From a virus, in the IMG/VR virus record IMGVR_UViG_3300027760_000042, positions 1 through 40,450 of that record: a stretch of 40,450 nt of DNA; one strand, 5' to 3'. The position numbers and the translations under genes are program-made. The notes under the pieces were generated by a model. That model saw only the letters and a program-made list of their open reading frames with translations, had not been told where the DNA came from and searched no databases. Below are positions 1 through 7,095 of the stretch, piece after piece (the first letter of the stretch is position 1; every line of letters starts with the position of its first letter).

Positions 1-192
1 CTTGCCGTCCTCCTCGTACTCGCCACTCATGATCTGTTCAAGTTGGTAGATGCGGTGGAACATCCGATCACCAGTTGCGATCAGTTTGTATTCCATGTCC
101 CGATACTCCTCCATTGTCCTGTACAGCAACTTGAGTTGCTGTTCAATTCGCTGAGTCTTCGTGATCTTGGTCTTGCGCTTCTTCTTGCTCAC
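1..192 (-). CDS. Small basic coiled-coil protein, runs off left edge
   Basis: The frame starts at GTG (190-192), which overlaps the TGA of the upstream gene as GTGA. An AAGGAG ribosome-binding site lies just upstream. It encodes 64 residues and is still open at position 1. The N-terminus is very basic (SKKKRKTK), followed by a charged helical stretch (residues 14-55) that suggests a coiled coil. The last visible residues, EEDGK, resemble the C-termini of the neighbouring small proteins (ENGK and EDGK). If the window is a circularised genome, the frame continues without a stop into the gene that enters at the right edge. I do not recognise a family. It is tightly packed with the genes downstream of the primase-helicase and is presumably co-transcribed with them. 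Confidence 0.6.
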   Translation of the reverse strand, partial: MSKKKRKTKITKTQRIEQQLKLLYRTMEEYRDMEYKLIATGDRMFHRIYQLEQIMSGEYEEDGK

Positions 193-527
193 TTGCCGTT
201 CTCCTTGTTACAAACCTTCTTTGGAAGAGTGAGGGGGTCGGAAAATCGGGGGTCGGAAGATCCGCTGACGATTTCATTCTGAATGAGGATGGTCTTGAGC
301 GTGTCAAACACATCGATGTCTCGGGACGAGATTTTGTTGTCAAGATCATTCATTTTCTTGAACAGACCTTCCATCGTCTTTGCAATCTTGTAAAGGTCAT
401 CAGAGTGAACGGTAACGATCTCATCGGAATGAACGGTGATATTCTTGGTCTTGGTTGCGGTCTTCATGTGATTAGTCCTATTCTTGGTCTTGGTTGCGGT
501 CTTAGTCTTAGTTGCAGTCTTGGTCAT
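189..527 (-). CDS. Hypothetical protein with N-terminal Thr-Lys repeats
   Basis: The ATG at 525-527 has a good AAGGAG ribosome-binding site, and the protein is 112 residues long. Residues 1-30 are a low-complexity repeat built from TKTATK units, encoded by near-identical DNA units at about 425-527. The rest is charged and helical, with a duplicated VHSD segment (HSDEIVTVHSDDL) and a likely amphipathic helix around KTMEGLFKKMNDLDNKI. No enzyme motif is visible. The end overlaps the next gene's GTG start by 4 bases, and the start overlaps the upstream gene by 20 bases, as expected in a translationally coupled phage operon. The function is unknown. The repeat may vary in length between relatives through slippage. 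Confidence 0.6.
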   Translation of the reverse strand: MTKTATKTKTATKTKNRTNHMKTATKTKNITVHSDEIVTVHSDDLYKIAKTMEGLFKKMNDLDNKISSRDIDVFDTLKTILIQNEIVSGSSDPRFSDPLTLPKKVCNKENGK

Positions 528-687
528 TGTCAATCTCCTTGTTGTTAGTGTAGAATGTTGCCGCTTCCCGCCTCGCCTCGTCGCGCTCTTTGCGGAGGAG
601 TTCGATCTCGTCTGCTGCAGCGAGCATGATCGATGGCGCAAGACATTCGCTGTTCATGCGAAGTTGGATAACAATATCAGATTTCAT
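508..687 (-). CDS. Small coiled-coil protein of the RDEARRE family
   Basis: The ATG at 685-687 overlaps the end of the primase-helicase gene by 11 bases. The product is 59 residues. Its centre (EIELLRKERDEARREAA) is a short charged helix that recurs in the proteins at 7977-8201 and 40052-40450, so it belongs to a family present several times in this genome. Upstream of the helix is a neutral segment with several Met and Ala residues, and the tail is polar. It is too short for an enzyme and is probably a helical oligomer or an accessory to another protein. The function is unknown. Confidence 0.6.
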   Translation of the reverse strand: MKSDIVIQLRMNSECLAPSIMLAAADEIELLRKERDEARREAATFYTNNKEIDNDQDCN

Positions 688-2263
688 CGTTGACCTCCAT
701 TTCAAGTTCGTGCAGTCTTCCGGTTTCCTTGAAGTAGCGGAGCATTCCGGCAATGCCAGTATCTCCAGTAAATCGATTTTTAAGAACACGGAGTACCAGT
801 TCATTCGGTTCCTCTCCCTGCTGATTGCGTTCCAGACCAATGACGGCATCCGCCAACTGGGCAATGGAGTGGGAGCCACGCAACTGTGCAAGACTGGTCG
901 TTGCGCCCTCCTCATGGCCACGGTCTCCATCCGGCCTACGCAGGTGGCTGACCACGAACATGGCTGCCTGTGTCTCCTCGACAAGCGAACGCAGGGAGGT
1001 CATGGCATTGTCGATCAGTCTGCGCTCATCTCCGTCACCAAGCCCCGACACAACGATGCTGAGGTGGTCAAGGAAGATGTAGTCGCAGCCGCACGACTTG
1101 ATCATGTACCGGGTTCTTGCGAGGAGGTTCTCGGGGTCAACCGATCCGAAGTGGTCGAAAAGTACAACCTTCGCCACGGTCGCATCGAAAGCCTCTCGCT
1201 TCTGTTCCCCAGAGATCCCACGATCTTCCCAAAAGTAAGGGGGTGTATTCAGATGGATGCCCATGAGGTTGCGTCCTGTGCGCTTCACATTCTCCTCTAA
1301 CATGAGCAGCCCAACCTTCTTGCCTGAGCGAATCAAGTGGCACACCATCTCACGGCAGACAGAGGACTTGCCAATGCCTGTGCCTGAGGTTAGGACTACT
1401 AGTTCACCCTTACGGATTCCAAGTAACTTATTGTTGAGCGCAGTCCACGGATAAGAAGTCGATTCATTTTTATCGTCTTCATTAACAGTATCCCACAGAT
1501 CCGCACCAAGAACAACGCCATCCGGACGATAGGCTTTAGCGCCATAGACCGCATCGATGACTCGCTTTCCTTCACCTGCCATGTGGGCTTCGTTGGAATC
1601 CTTGAACCCGTTCACGGTTCCGATCTTGGCCTTGCCCGGGGTGAGTAGCATGGCGCATTCCTTAGCAGCCTTGCGTCCCGGCTCATCGTCATCGAACATG
1701 ATCACGACAGAGTCGAACTTCTCAAGCCATTCAAGATTGTTCTGGAACGACTTGAGTGCACCCGCTGCACCTGTGGGGACGGAGACAACAGGCCACTTGT
1801 TGCCGAAGAGTTGGCTCACGGTGAGGGCATCCACTTCTCCCTCGACAACGGTAACCATGCGGCCTCCGTCCCGCCACAGATGTTGACCATAGAGCGGTGC
1901 TCCCTTGAACTCGCCAATGGTGACGAAGTCCTTGGAAGGGAAGCGCAACTTCTGCGCGATCACCGATCCATCCTTGATGTACTGGGCCACCTGAACAGTC
2001 TGTCCGTTGTACTCGCCAAGGCCGTAGCCCCAGAAGCGACAGGTGTCCTCGGTGATGCCGCGCTTCTTCAGCGCACTAGTAACGACATCGATCAGGTTGC
2101 CAGACTTCTTAATCTCAGGAAGCGGCTCACCGTTCCCGGTCTCGTAGTACTTGCAACCAAAGCAGTATGCATGGCCGTCCGTATAGCGGGCGAGGTTGTC
2201 CTTGCTCCCACAACTGGGGCATGGCTCATGCTGTAGAAACTCCGACTCTTTGTGGCTGTTCAC
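677..2263 (-). CDS. T7 gp4-like DNA primase-helicase
   Basis: Bifunctional primase and hexameric replicative helicase of about 528 residues (T7 gp4 is 566). From the N-terminus there is a zinc ribbon with CPSC (15-18) and CFGC (34-37), and a TOPRIM primase core with VVEGEVDAL (E141) and the acidic cluster FDDDEPG (about 190-196). A RecA-like helicase follows, with Walker A GTGIGKS (294-300), a Walker B-like YIFLDH and a C-terminal arginine/glutamine segment (LRGSHSIAQLADAVIGLERN). I chose GTG at 2263 because it has a GGAAAG ribosome-binding site and gives an N-terminus like T7 gp4 (NSHKES). Longer frames only add sequence that lies inside the RusA gene. It overlaps RusA by 38 bases and should act with the T7-type polymerase and SSB at the fork. 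Confidence 0.95.
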   Translation of the reverse strand: MNSHKESEFLQHEPCPSCGSKDNLARYTDGHAYCFGCKYYETGNGEPLPEIKKSGNLIDVVTSALKKRGITEDTCRFWGYGLGEYNGQTVQVAQYIKDGSVIAQKLRFPSKDFVTIGEFKGAPLYGQHLWRDGGRMVTVVEGEVDALTVSQLFGNKWPVVSVPTGAAGALKSFQNNLEWLEKFDSVVIMFDDDEPGRKAAKECAMLLTPGKAKIGTVNGFKDSNEAHMAGEGKRVIDAVYGAKAYRPDGVVLGADLWDTVNEDDKNESTSYPWTALNNKLLGIRKGELVVLTSGTGIGKSSVCREMVCHLIRSGKKVGLLMLEENVKRTGRNLMGIHLNTPPYFWEDRGISGEQKREAFDATVAKVVLFDHFGSVDPENLLARTRYMIKSCGCDYIFLDHLSIVVSGLGDGDERRLIDNAMTSLRSLVEETQAAMFVVSHLRRPDGDRGHEEGATTSLAQLRGSHSIAQLADAVIGLERNQQGEEPNELVLRVLKNRFTGDTGIAGMLRYFKETGRLHELEMEVNDEI

Positions 2264-2630
2264 GATATTCTTTCCATTCAATTTCGATGCGTGGATTCGT
2301 GCTGTACTGCTTGGACGCTTCGATCCACATGATCTGGACATCGTCCTCCCACGCCCATCCGTTGAGCGAGTCGAGGATCGACTTGATGTGATTGTCGATG
2401 TCTCCAATGGGCCAAGTGTTGGAAGGCTTCTTGGGAGACCGACAGTAGAAAGCAATCTTTACTTTCAGAGGGCCGGGAAGGGGGCAGCCCTTGGGCTTTT
2501 TTACGGCTCCAAGGGCTGCCTTTGCCTCACGGCGATACCGCTCGTAGGTCTTTCCATAGTATGCAAATCCCTTCCGAGAAACTCGGGGGCGGCTTGCAGG
2601 AGTCGGATCAACCCAGAGGACGATCTTCAT
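2226..2630 (-). CDS. RusA-like Holliday junction resolvase
   Basis: A 134-residue protein of RusA length. The family's acidic pattern is complete: GDIDNHIKSILDSLNG (D77, D79, N80, K83, D87) followed by an EDDVQI pair (D96, D97) that binds the catalytic metal. The N-terminus (PTPASRPRVSRKG) also fits the family. RusA dimers cleave four-way junctions and would resolve branched replication or packaging DNA in the cell. It occupies the position of T7 endonuclease I (gene 3), between SSB and primase-helicase, so it is probably a functional replacement. The ATG overlaps the SSB stop as TGATG, which indicates coupled translation. Confidence 0.9.
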   Translation of the reverse strand: MKIVLWVDPTPASRPRVSRKGFAYYGKTYERYRREAKAALGAVKKPKGCPLPGPLKVKIAFYCRSPKKPSNTWPIGDIDNHIKSILDSLNGWAWEDDVQIMWIEASKQYSTNPRIEIEWKEYREQPQRVGVSTA

Positions 2631-3244
2631 CAGAAGTCCGAATCGTCATCCGTGGTATCGGTCGTGGCCTCGGTCGCAGCCTTTGCCACGAAGCCCTTGG
2701 GGTCAGCCTTGAACCCGTAGGCATCGAAGTTGTCGCCGGGGGTGTACTCCTTGAGGTCGAGGATCTGCACGGCCTTCATGCGGAGGGAGACCCCTGCGCC
2801 AACCATGGCCGTAAAGAACGGGATGACCTCAAACGCAACCTTCACCTTGCTGCCGGAGCCGACATTGGGAGCGGCCTGCATCGCGGTTCCCTGTGCATCA
2901 AACAGCACGGGCTTCTGTTCCCACGACTTCTCTTCGTTCCCCGCCTTGGCCTTCAACTTGAACTTGATGCGGATCTTGTTGTCCTCTGTCTCCTTGATGG
3001 GGAGGTCGGCCCGCTTCAACTTCTTGCCGCCCTTGCTCTCGCAGGTGGCCTTGTAAGCCTCATCCGCCGTCTTCTTCAGTCCATTGATGAAGGACGCAAC
3101 TTCCTTGTCGGTGGGGTCCATCTCCAGATCCACGCTGTACACGCCGTCCTTGTCGAACTTGGTGTCGGGCGTGGTCAGCCGGGGATAGATGGCCGTGCCG
3201 ATGGGGGAGGTGATGCGAACAAACTTCTTCTTAGTAGCACTCAT
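2630..3244 (-). CDS. T7 gp2.5-like single-stranded DNA-binding protein
   Basis: This 204-residue protein matches T7 gp2.5 (232) in size, position and organisation. The body is an OB-fold-like domain rich in beta strands and Lys. The C-terminus ends in an acidic tail with a terminal aromatic residue (TDTTDDDSDF). In this family that tail contacts the DNA polymerase and primase-helicase and is displaced by ssDNA. The N-terminus (SATKKKFVRITSPIGTAIYP) is typical of the phage SSB group. The ATG has an AGGAGA site. A degenerate copy of the early 17-bp dyad lies just upstream (3256-3272), in the short gap after the RNA polymerase gene. Confidence 0.92.
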   Translation of the reverse strand: MSATKKKFVRITSPIGTAIYPRLTTPDTKFDKDGVYSVDLEMDPTDKEVASFINGLKKTADEAYKATCESKGGKKLKRADLPIKETEDNKIRIKFKLKAKAGNEEKSWEQKPVLFDAQGTAMQAAPNVGSGSKVKVAFEVIPFFTAMVGAGVSLRMKAVQILDLKEYTPGDNFDAYGFKADPKGFVAKAATEATTDTTDDDSDF

Positions 3245-3255
3245 GTGAATTCTCC

Positions 3256-3272
3256 TGTCTAGACTCTGTACT
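3256..3272. promoter_or_regulatory. 17-bp dyad element (degenerate) before SSB
   Basis: TGTCTAGACTCTGTACT fits the recurring GGTCTA-N5-TAGACC dyad with changes in the outer positions. It lies directly upstream of the AGGAGA ribosome-binding site of the SSB gene and touches the RNA polymerase stop codon. Confidence 0.55.
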
Positions 3273-5665
3273 CAGTTGAAGTAGTAGTCAGAGTCCCTAA
3301 CCTTTGAAACGTCCAGAGAACCGTACTCTGGAACTTCAGGCAGACTAGCAGACGAAGGGAGCATTGTCAAGACCCCCTGACGAAATTCTCGCAGCAGATC
3401 ACGAGAAAATATGTCAATAGTTGCCTCGCGGACGCAAGAAGAGGTCTTCATGTAGTCGCCAGAGAGGCAAAGGATCTGATCGTGGACGCAGCCAAGGTGG
3501 TTGATGCCATTAGAAGCGCACATATTGATTGTGTGACCAAGAAGTCCACCAAATCCGTCAAGAGAGTGAATGTAATTTGCGGGGCCGCCGTTCAGAGCCT
3601 TACGTTTGCTCTGCTTTCCGTTCTCCTGACGCAAAGAAAGCACCTTTGCCTTGGCCCCGATGCGCGTAGAGACCGTAATCACATCGTAATTCTCGTAGCG
3701 CATACGAACGGGGAAGCCGATGGGAGTCATCCAATGAGGCGTGACATCGTTGTCAATAAGCACACCCATGCATCCACGGATGAAATCCATGCCACGTTTG
3801 GCTGAGCCCACGACATCATCAATAGATTCCCAGATGATCTTGCCAAGGAAAGCCACGGGCTTGTAAGTCTCCAGTCCAAAAGGATTCTCTCCAGTCTTTC
3901 TCATCTTTTCCTCTAGCCATTCACGGGTGTAACCCATGCAAGAGTGCAGGGTCAGCCCGTATGGCAGGGTCATAGTCTGACGCTTGGTCGTGGTTCGGTC
4001 AACACCAAACTTCAAAATATTTGAAGCAATAGGATCAGGGGAGTTGATCAGCCGCTTGATGACCTCGTAGGCCACAAACTGGTACGGATCGGATGGCGCG
4101 TTCGATGGGATGACGTTGGTAGCCAAGGCTCCCACAGGGTCGCGAAGCAGCATGGAGTAGATCTGCAAGCCCTGCGTGGTGGCATCCATGGCGATTGGAA
4201 GGCTGCTGATGAAGCCCTTGCCATGGTTCCACAGTCCATTGATCTCACGACAGGCGGCCACAAACGCGAACGGCTCATCAGCCTTTAGCCATTCACGATT
4301 AGACCAAGGATCACGAGCGGTCTGAACGATCAGATTGCGGTTCTCTTCCACCCACTTGACACGTTCCTTGAGCGGCCTCTTGTCAAGACCAAACTTATTG
4401 GCTACCTGCAGGTACAGAGGATACTGGTCTGCCTCGGTGTTCAGCGGCTTGCCGTTGGCAAAGCGCAGCATGGCCTTGGCATATGACACACCCTGAGGGT
4501 GGAGAAACAGGGGAAGCGGGTAACCACGACCACGAAAGTCCAACTGGTGTGGGAACCAGAGGAACTTATGCTGATGCATCTTGTCCGCAATGAACAGCGA
4601 CTTGAGAGTCAGAAGCCGTTGAGATTCATAGGACTCGTTGAGGAAGTGGATCTTAGCAGCAGCCTTGCGCCAAGAGCGTCGAGCCTCATCGTTCGTGTCG
4701 ATGTCTGTCGGCTTGGTAGGAAGTTCCTCGTTACGAGATGGTGGAAGGCCATCAATCGCAAACCCTTCCTTCCAACATTCCTTAACAAGATCCATGGTCT
4801 GAATATCGACAGTCCATGGGGTGTTCTGCACGAAGTTCACAGCCGAGTATACGGCAGGTGACAAACCCGATGATAGTGATTCCTGATATGCTTTGGAGCG
4901 ACTCTTCACTAACGGTCGAGGCTTCCACTCCAACGAGGCATATCCGCCCACCCACGGGTTATTCCACTCCAAAGGCTTCTCAACCGTGGGCAAGAACATC
5001 GGTTCAAGAGTCTCGTGATACTCGTGGCAGTCCTTTATCCACTTGCGGATGTCCTTGGACGGCTGAATGACACAGTAGCGGCGGCCCCGAGCATTCAACT
5101 TGGTGATGATGTCGATGATCCCGGTACGAGTAGCAACCATCTCGACAAGTAGGAGGCCAATCGCAAGCGCGTCAGCCTTGGCCCACCGCTGCGTCACCAG
5201 ATCCACAGCCTTGGCAGCATCACGGGCAAACCTGCGCTTGAACTTCTGACCCACACTCTTAAACGTCTTTTTCTGCACCTGTCGAAGGAAGTCCGGGTTG
5301 TTGTCAGCAAGGTCGGCCAACAGCACCTCATCCTCGATGGCACGACCCACAGCAACACAAGTGCCCGTAAGCATTCGCTCCTGCGACAAGGCATCGATGA
5401 TTACCTTGGAAGCAATGACTGCGATCTTTTCTGGCTCCAGTTGCTGCATGAAGGGAAGACACCGATGTCTACGTCCGGGCCCGCTTGAGGACTTGGCAAT
5501 CCAAGATTCGATCTCGTCTACCAGTTCGGTAGTGCAGCGGTTTAGCATCATCCGCCCGGGGATGGTGTTGCTTTCGGCGGCGATGCGATGGGCCTTTTCG
5601 GTGCGATTCTGATATCGCTGCCTACCCAGTTCAACCATTTCCTTGTCGAGTTTGCTTTGGCGCAT
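3272..5665 (-). CDS. T7-like single-subunit RNA polymerase
   Basis: DNA-dependent RNA polymerase of 797 residues (T7 gp1 is 883) that would transcribe the middle and late phage genes. Catalytic motifs are intact. Motif A is LPIAMDATTQGLQIYSMLLRD with D494. Motif B is RTTTKRQTMTLPYG with K561 followed by the conserved YG. Motif C is CVHDQ with H728-D729. The segment YIHSLDGFGG (about 698-707) matches the T7 VHSQDGSH region. The protein ends in YYFN, comparable to the T7 C-terminal foot (FAFA). The shorter length mainly affects the N-terminal domain, which in T7 binds the promoter. The start at 5665 has no clear ribosome-binding site. A predicted extended -10 promoter lies only about 23 bases upstream, so the message would be nearly leaderless. 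Confidence 0.96.
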   Translation of the reverse strand: MRQSKLDKEMVELGRQRYQNRTEKAHRIAAESNTIPGRMMLNRCTTELVDEIESWIAKSSSGPGRRHRCLPFMQQLEPEKIAVIASKVIIDALSQERMLTGTCVAVGRAIEDEVLLADLADNNPDFLRQVQKKTFKSVGQKFKRRFARDAAKAVDLVTQRWAKADALAIGLLLVEMVATRTGIIDIITKLNARGRRYCVIQPSKDIRKWIKDCHEYHETLEPMFLPTVEKPLEWNNPWVGGYASLEWKPRPLVKSRSKAYQESLSSGLSPAVYSAVNFVQNTPWTVDIQTMDLVKECWKEGFAIDGLPPSRNEELPTKPTDIDTNDEARRSWRKAAAKIHFLNESYESQRLLTLKSLFIADKMHQHKFLWFPHQLDFRGRGYPLPLFLHPQGVSYAKAMLRFANGKPLNTEADQYPLYLQVANKFGLDKRPLKERVKWVEENRNLIVQTARDPWSNREWLKADEPFAFVAACREINGLWNHGKGFISSLPIAMDATTQGLQIYSMLLRDPVGALATNVIPSNAPSDPYQFVAYEVIKRLINSPDPIASNILKFGVDRTTTKRQTMTLPYGLTLHSCMGYTREWLEEKMRKTGENPFGLETYKPVAFLGKIIWESIDDVVGSAKRGMDFIRGCMGVLIDNDVTPHWMTPIGFPVRMRYENYDVITVSTRIGAKAKVLSLRQENGKQSKRKALNGGPANYIHSLDGFGGLLGHTINMCASNGINHLGCVHDQILCLSGDYMKTSSCVREATIDIFSRDLLREFRQGVLTMLPSSASLPEVPEYGSLDVSKVRDSDYYFN

Positions 5666-5668
5666 ATT

Positions 5669-5685
5669 GGTATAGAGTCTAGACT
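5669..5685. promoter_or_regulatory. 17-bp dyad element at the RNA polymerase gene
   Basis: GGTATAGAGTCTAGACT fits the dyad consensus. It begins two bases past the predicted -10 hexamer and so covers the expected transcription start and ends three bases before the start codon. This is a typical operator position. Confidence 0.65.
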
Positions 5686-5687
5686 AA

Positions 5688-5696
5688 ATTATAGCA
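5688..5696 (-). promoter_or_regulatory. Extended -10 promoter for RNA polymerase gene
   Basis: The minus strand reads TGCTATAAT, a perfect TATAAT with the TG of an extended -10. No good -35 hexamer is seen at normal spacing; that stretch is the U-tract and stem of the upstream terminator. Host RNA polymerase would initiate near 5681. Confidence 0.55.
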
Positions 5697-5699
5697 CTA

Positions 5700-5737
5700 A
5701 AAAAACAAACCCCCTGTATCCCAAAGGATACAAGGGG
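5700..5737 (-). terminator. Rho-independent terminator after DUF932-like gene
   Basis: On the minus strand, 5726-5737 (CCCCTTGTATCC) pairs with 5710-5721 (GGATACAGGGGG) around a 4-base loop, with one G-U pair. The run TTTGTTTTTTT follows. It isolates the RNA polymerase gene from early transcription read-through. Confidence 0.88.
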
Positions 5738-5783
5738 CTCGAAAGGAAAGGAGAATGCCGTGACTAGCGGCAACTCCAGTATA

Positions 5784-6512
5784 TCAGGCGTTGGCGTAGT
5801 GAGCCGACAAAGCCTTCTCAAATCCGAGAACTCGCTGCGGTCGCTCGACCGGGTTGAGGGTCTTGGCCAGATGGGTGTATGCCGCGTGGAGATTCCACAG
5901 GCACAGATCGGAGGTCTCGTAGTCAAAAGACGGCTTGACACATTCATCGTAGAAGTCGATGACCTGAGCCTTGTGCAGTAGACCCTTGCGACCAAGATCC
6001 ACGGCAAAGGAGGCCAGTTGCTCCGTGCTTGTGTTGACCTTCTTGAGATCCTCGTAGAACTCGTTAGCCTTGGCGACCTCGTAACCAAAAGAGGCCACGG
6101 CATCGTCGATCATTTTCGGAAGACGATCCCACACATGGGCTGTGTGCTTAGTGCGAAGAACGTGATCAGCGACAATCATGCCGTTGGTGCAGACATACAC
6201 CGTGCCGCCGAAGATGATCCGATTGGAGATGGTCTTGTTGTAACTGTTCATCATGGCAACAGTCCACTTCATGCGACCATCGTTCGGAAGATCCGGCCCC
6301 TCAACATCGATCTTGCTGATGAAGATCGGATGCTTGCGGTGAACCATGTGGGTCTCGTTGTTGAGCGTGTAGCCCCGCAACTCAAAGCGGTTGCAAGCCT
6401 CCTTGAAGAAACTTGCCTGATCCACAGGGGTGTACGACTCGGTGCGCTCCGGGAGGGGAATGCTCTTGATGTCGGCCAGAGTACGGTAGGTAGTGCGAAT
6501 GCGAGTAGCCAT
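5784..6512 (-). CDS. DUF932-like protein
   Basis: A protein of 242 residues. The central segment MMNSYNKTISNRIIFGGTVYVCTNGMIV resembles the DUF932 core, in which an NSYD/G stretch is followed by a conserved (C/T)NG. This family is common in phages and plasmids and its biochemical role is not established. The C-terminal half is helical and charged, with FDYETSDLCLWNLHAAYTHLAK near the end. The start has a GAGAG-type site downstream of a perfect 17-bp dyad (6530-6546). A strong terminator lies about 45 bases after the stop, so the gene closes an early transcription unit just before the RNA polymerase gene. Confidence 0.7.
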   Translation of the reverse strand: MATRIRTTYRTLADIKSIPLPERTESYTPVDQASFFKEACNRFELRGYTLNNETHMVHRKHPIFISKIDVEGPDLPNDGRMKWTVAMMNSYNKTISNRIIFGGTVYVCTNGMIVADHVLRTKHTAHVWDRLPKMIDDAVASFGYEVAKANEFYEDLKKVNTSTEQLASFAVDLGRKGLLHKAQVIDFYDECVKPSFDYETSDLCLWNLHAAYTHLAKTLNPVERPQRVLGFEKALSAHYANA

Positions 6513-6529
6513 AGTGAATCTCTCTTTCT

Positions 6530-6546
6530 GGTCTAGTGTCTAGACC
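6530..6546. promoter_or_regulatory. 17-bp dyad element before DUF932-like gene
   Basis: GGTCTAGTGTCTAGACC has perfect outer arms GGTCTA/TAGACC. It lies 18 bases upstream of the DUF932-like start and supplies the TAG stop codon of the preceding small gene. Confidence 0.75.
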
Positions 6547-6743
6547 AAGGTGTGCGGAGGATTGTCGGTCGCCACACGGAGGAAACGCTCCTCGTCTGGC
6601 GCAATCCACAAGCCATGCTGTTCAGAACGCCAGAGTGCAAGTGTCGCGAGATTGAAAGATGTTTCCAAATCTTCTCGCATCCACCCGACATAGGCTTTCT
6701 GAATCGTGTCAGACATGATGAAGGTGTGCTTGCGTATCTCCAT
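6540..6743 (-). CDS. Hypothetical small early protein
   Basis: The open frame has 67 codons from ATG 6743. An internal ATG at 6716 (MSDTIQKAYVG) is an alternative start. Neither has a clear ribosome-binding site, and the predicted promoter -10 (6750-6755) would place +1 at or just before 6743, so translation may be leaderless or begin internally. The product is a mixed helical protein with several Trp residues. I recognise no family. It is supported mainly by its place between a promoter and a dyad in a compact early operon. Confidence 0.45.
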   Translation of the reverse strand: MEIRKHTFIMSDTIQKAYVGWMREDLETSFNLATLALWRSEQHGLWIAPDEERFLRVATDNPPHTLV

Positions 6744-6749
6744 GTGCGT

Positions 6750-6777
6750 ATATTACAGGAGAATCAGACATTGTCAA
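6750..6777 (-). promoter_or_regulatory. Sigma70-type promoter, TTGACA-N16-TAATAT
   Basis: On the minus strand a perfect TTGACA (6772-6777) is followed after 16 bases by TAATAT (6750-6755). The same 16-base spacing recurs in three other early promoters. The -35 lies inside the last codons of the gene upstream. Confidence 0.7.
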
Positions 6778-7018
6778 TAGGCATGATGTCGAGCCAACCG
6801 GGGCCAGTCATCTCCTCATTGCGCCACGCCTGAACGCTGAATACCTTGCCATCCGGGCGAACCATCACAAGGTTGATGACGTACTCGCCGGGATTGAGGC
6901 GGTCTTCGCCAATGCCGATGCCCATGACGGTTGCGTTCTTGAGAACAGACACACGGTTATAGGCATAGGTTGCGCCTGAGGGAGTGTCACGAGTTGGGGT
7001 CTTTCCAGTCCAAGCCAT
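6764..7018 (-). CDS. Hypothetical early protein
   Basis: I chose ATG 7018 (MAWTGKTPTRDTPSG) because AAGGAG lies 8 bases upstream. A longer frame to 7063 has no such site. The product is 84 residues with Gly-rich turns and alternating hydrophobic residues (GEYVINLVMVRPDGKVFSVQAW), suggesting a small beta fold. No known domain is recognised. The 3' end carries the -35 of the next promoter. It probably follows the 7096-7593 gene on the same transcript; a 7-bp hairpin (7060-7084) lies between them. Confidence 0.55.
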   Translation of the reverse strand: MAWTGKTPTRDTPSGATYAYNRVSVLKNATVMGIGIGEDRLNPGEYVINLVMVRPDGKVFSVQAWRNEEMTGPGWLDIMPIDNV

Positions 7019-7059
7019 TGCTATGCTCCTTGTAAGAGGAAAGCGCGTTATTTGGTAAG

Positions 7060-7084
7060 CCACGGTATGCGCGCCCCACCGTGG
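7060..7084 (-). promoter_or_regulatory. Intergenic hairpin, possible attenuator or processing site
   Basis: CCACGGT (7060-7066) and ACCGTGG (7078-7084) form a perfect 7-bp stem with an 11-base GC-rich loop. No U-tract follows on the minus strand, so it is not a standard terminator. Confidence 0.4.
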
Positions 7085-7095
7085 TATCGAAAGGA

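Noticed and set aside
590-1300. Long plus-strand open frames opposite the primase-helicase and other genes (also 2522-3262, 10942-11712, 30130-30972)
   Set aside because: They lie opposite well-identified minus-strand genes, have no ribosome-binding sites or recognisable domains, and follow the codon shadow of the real genes.
3345-3375. Minus-strand TTGACA near 3364-3369 as SSB promoter
   Set aside because: The possible -10 (TAGTCT) is poor, it lies inside the RNA polymerase coding sequence and it lacks the 16-base spacer and the leader plan of the other early promoters.
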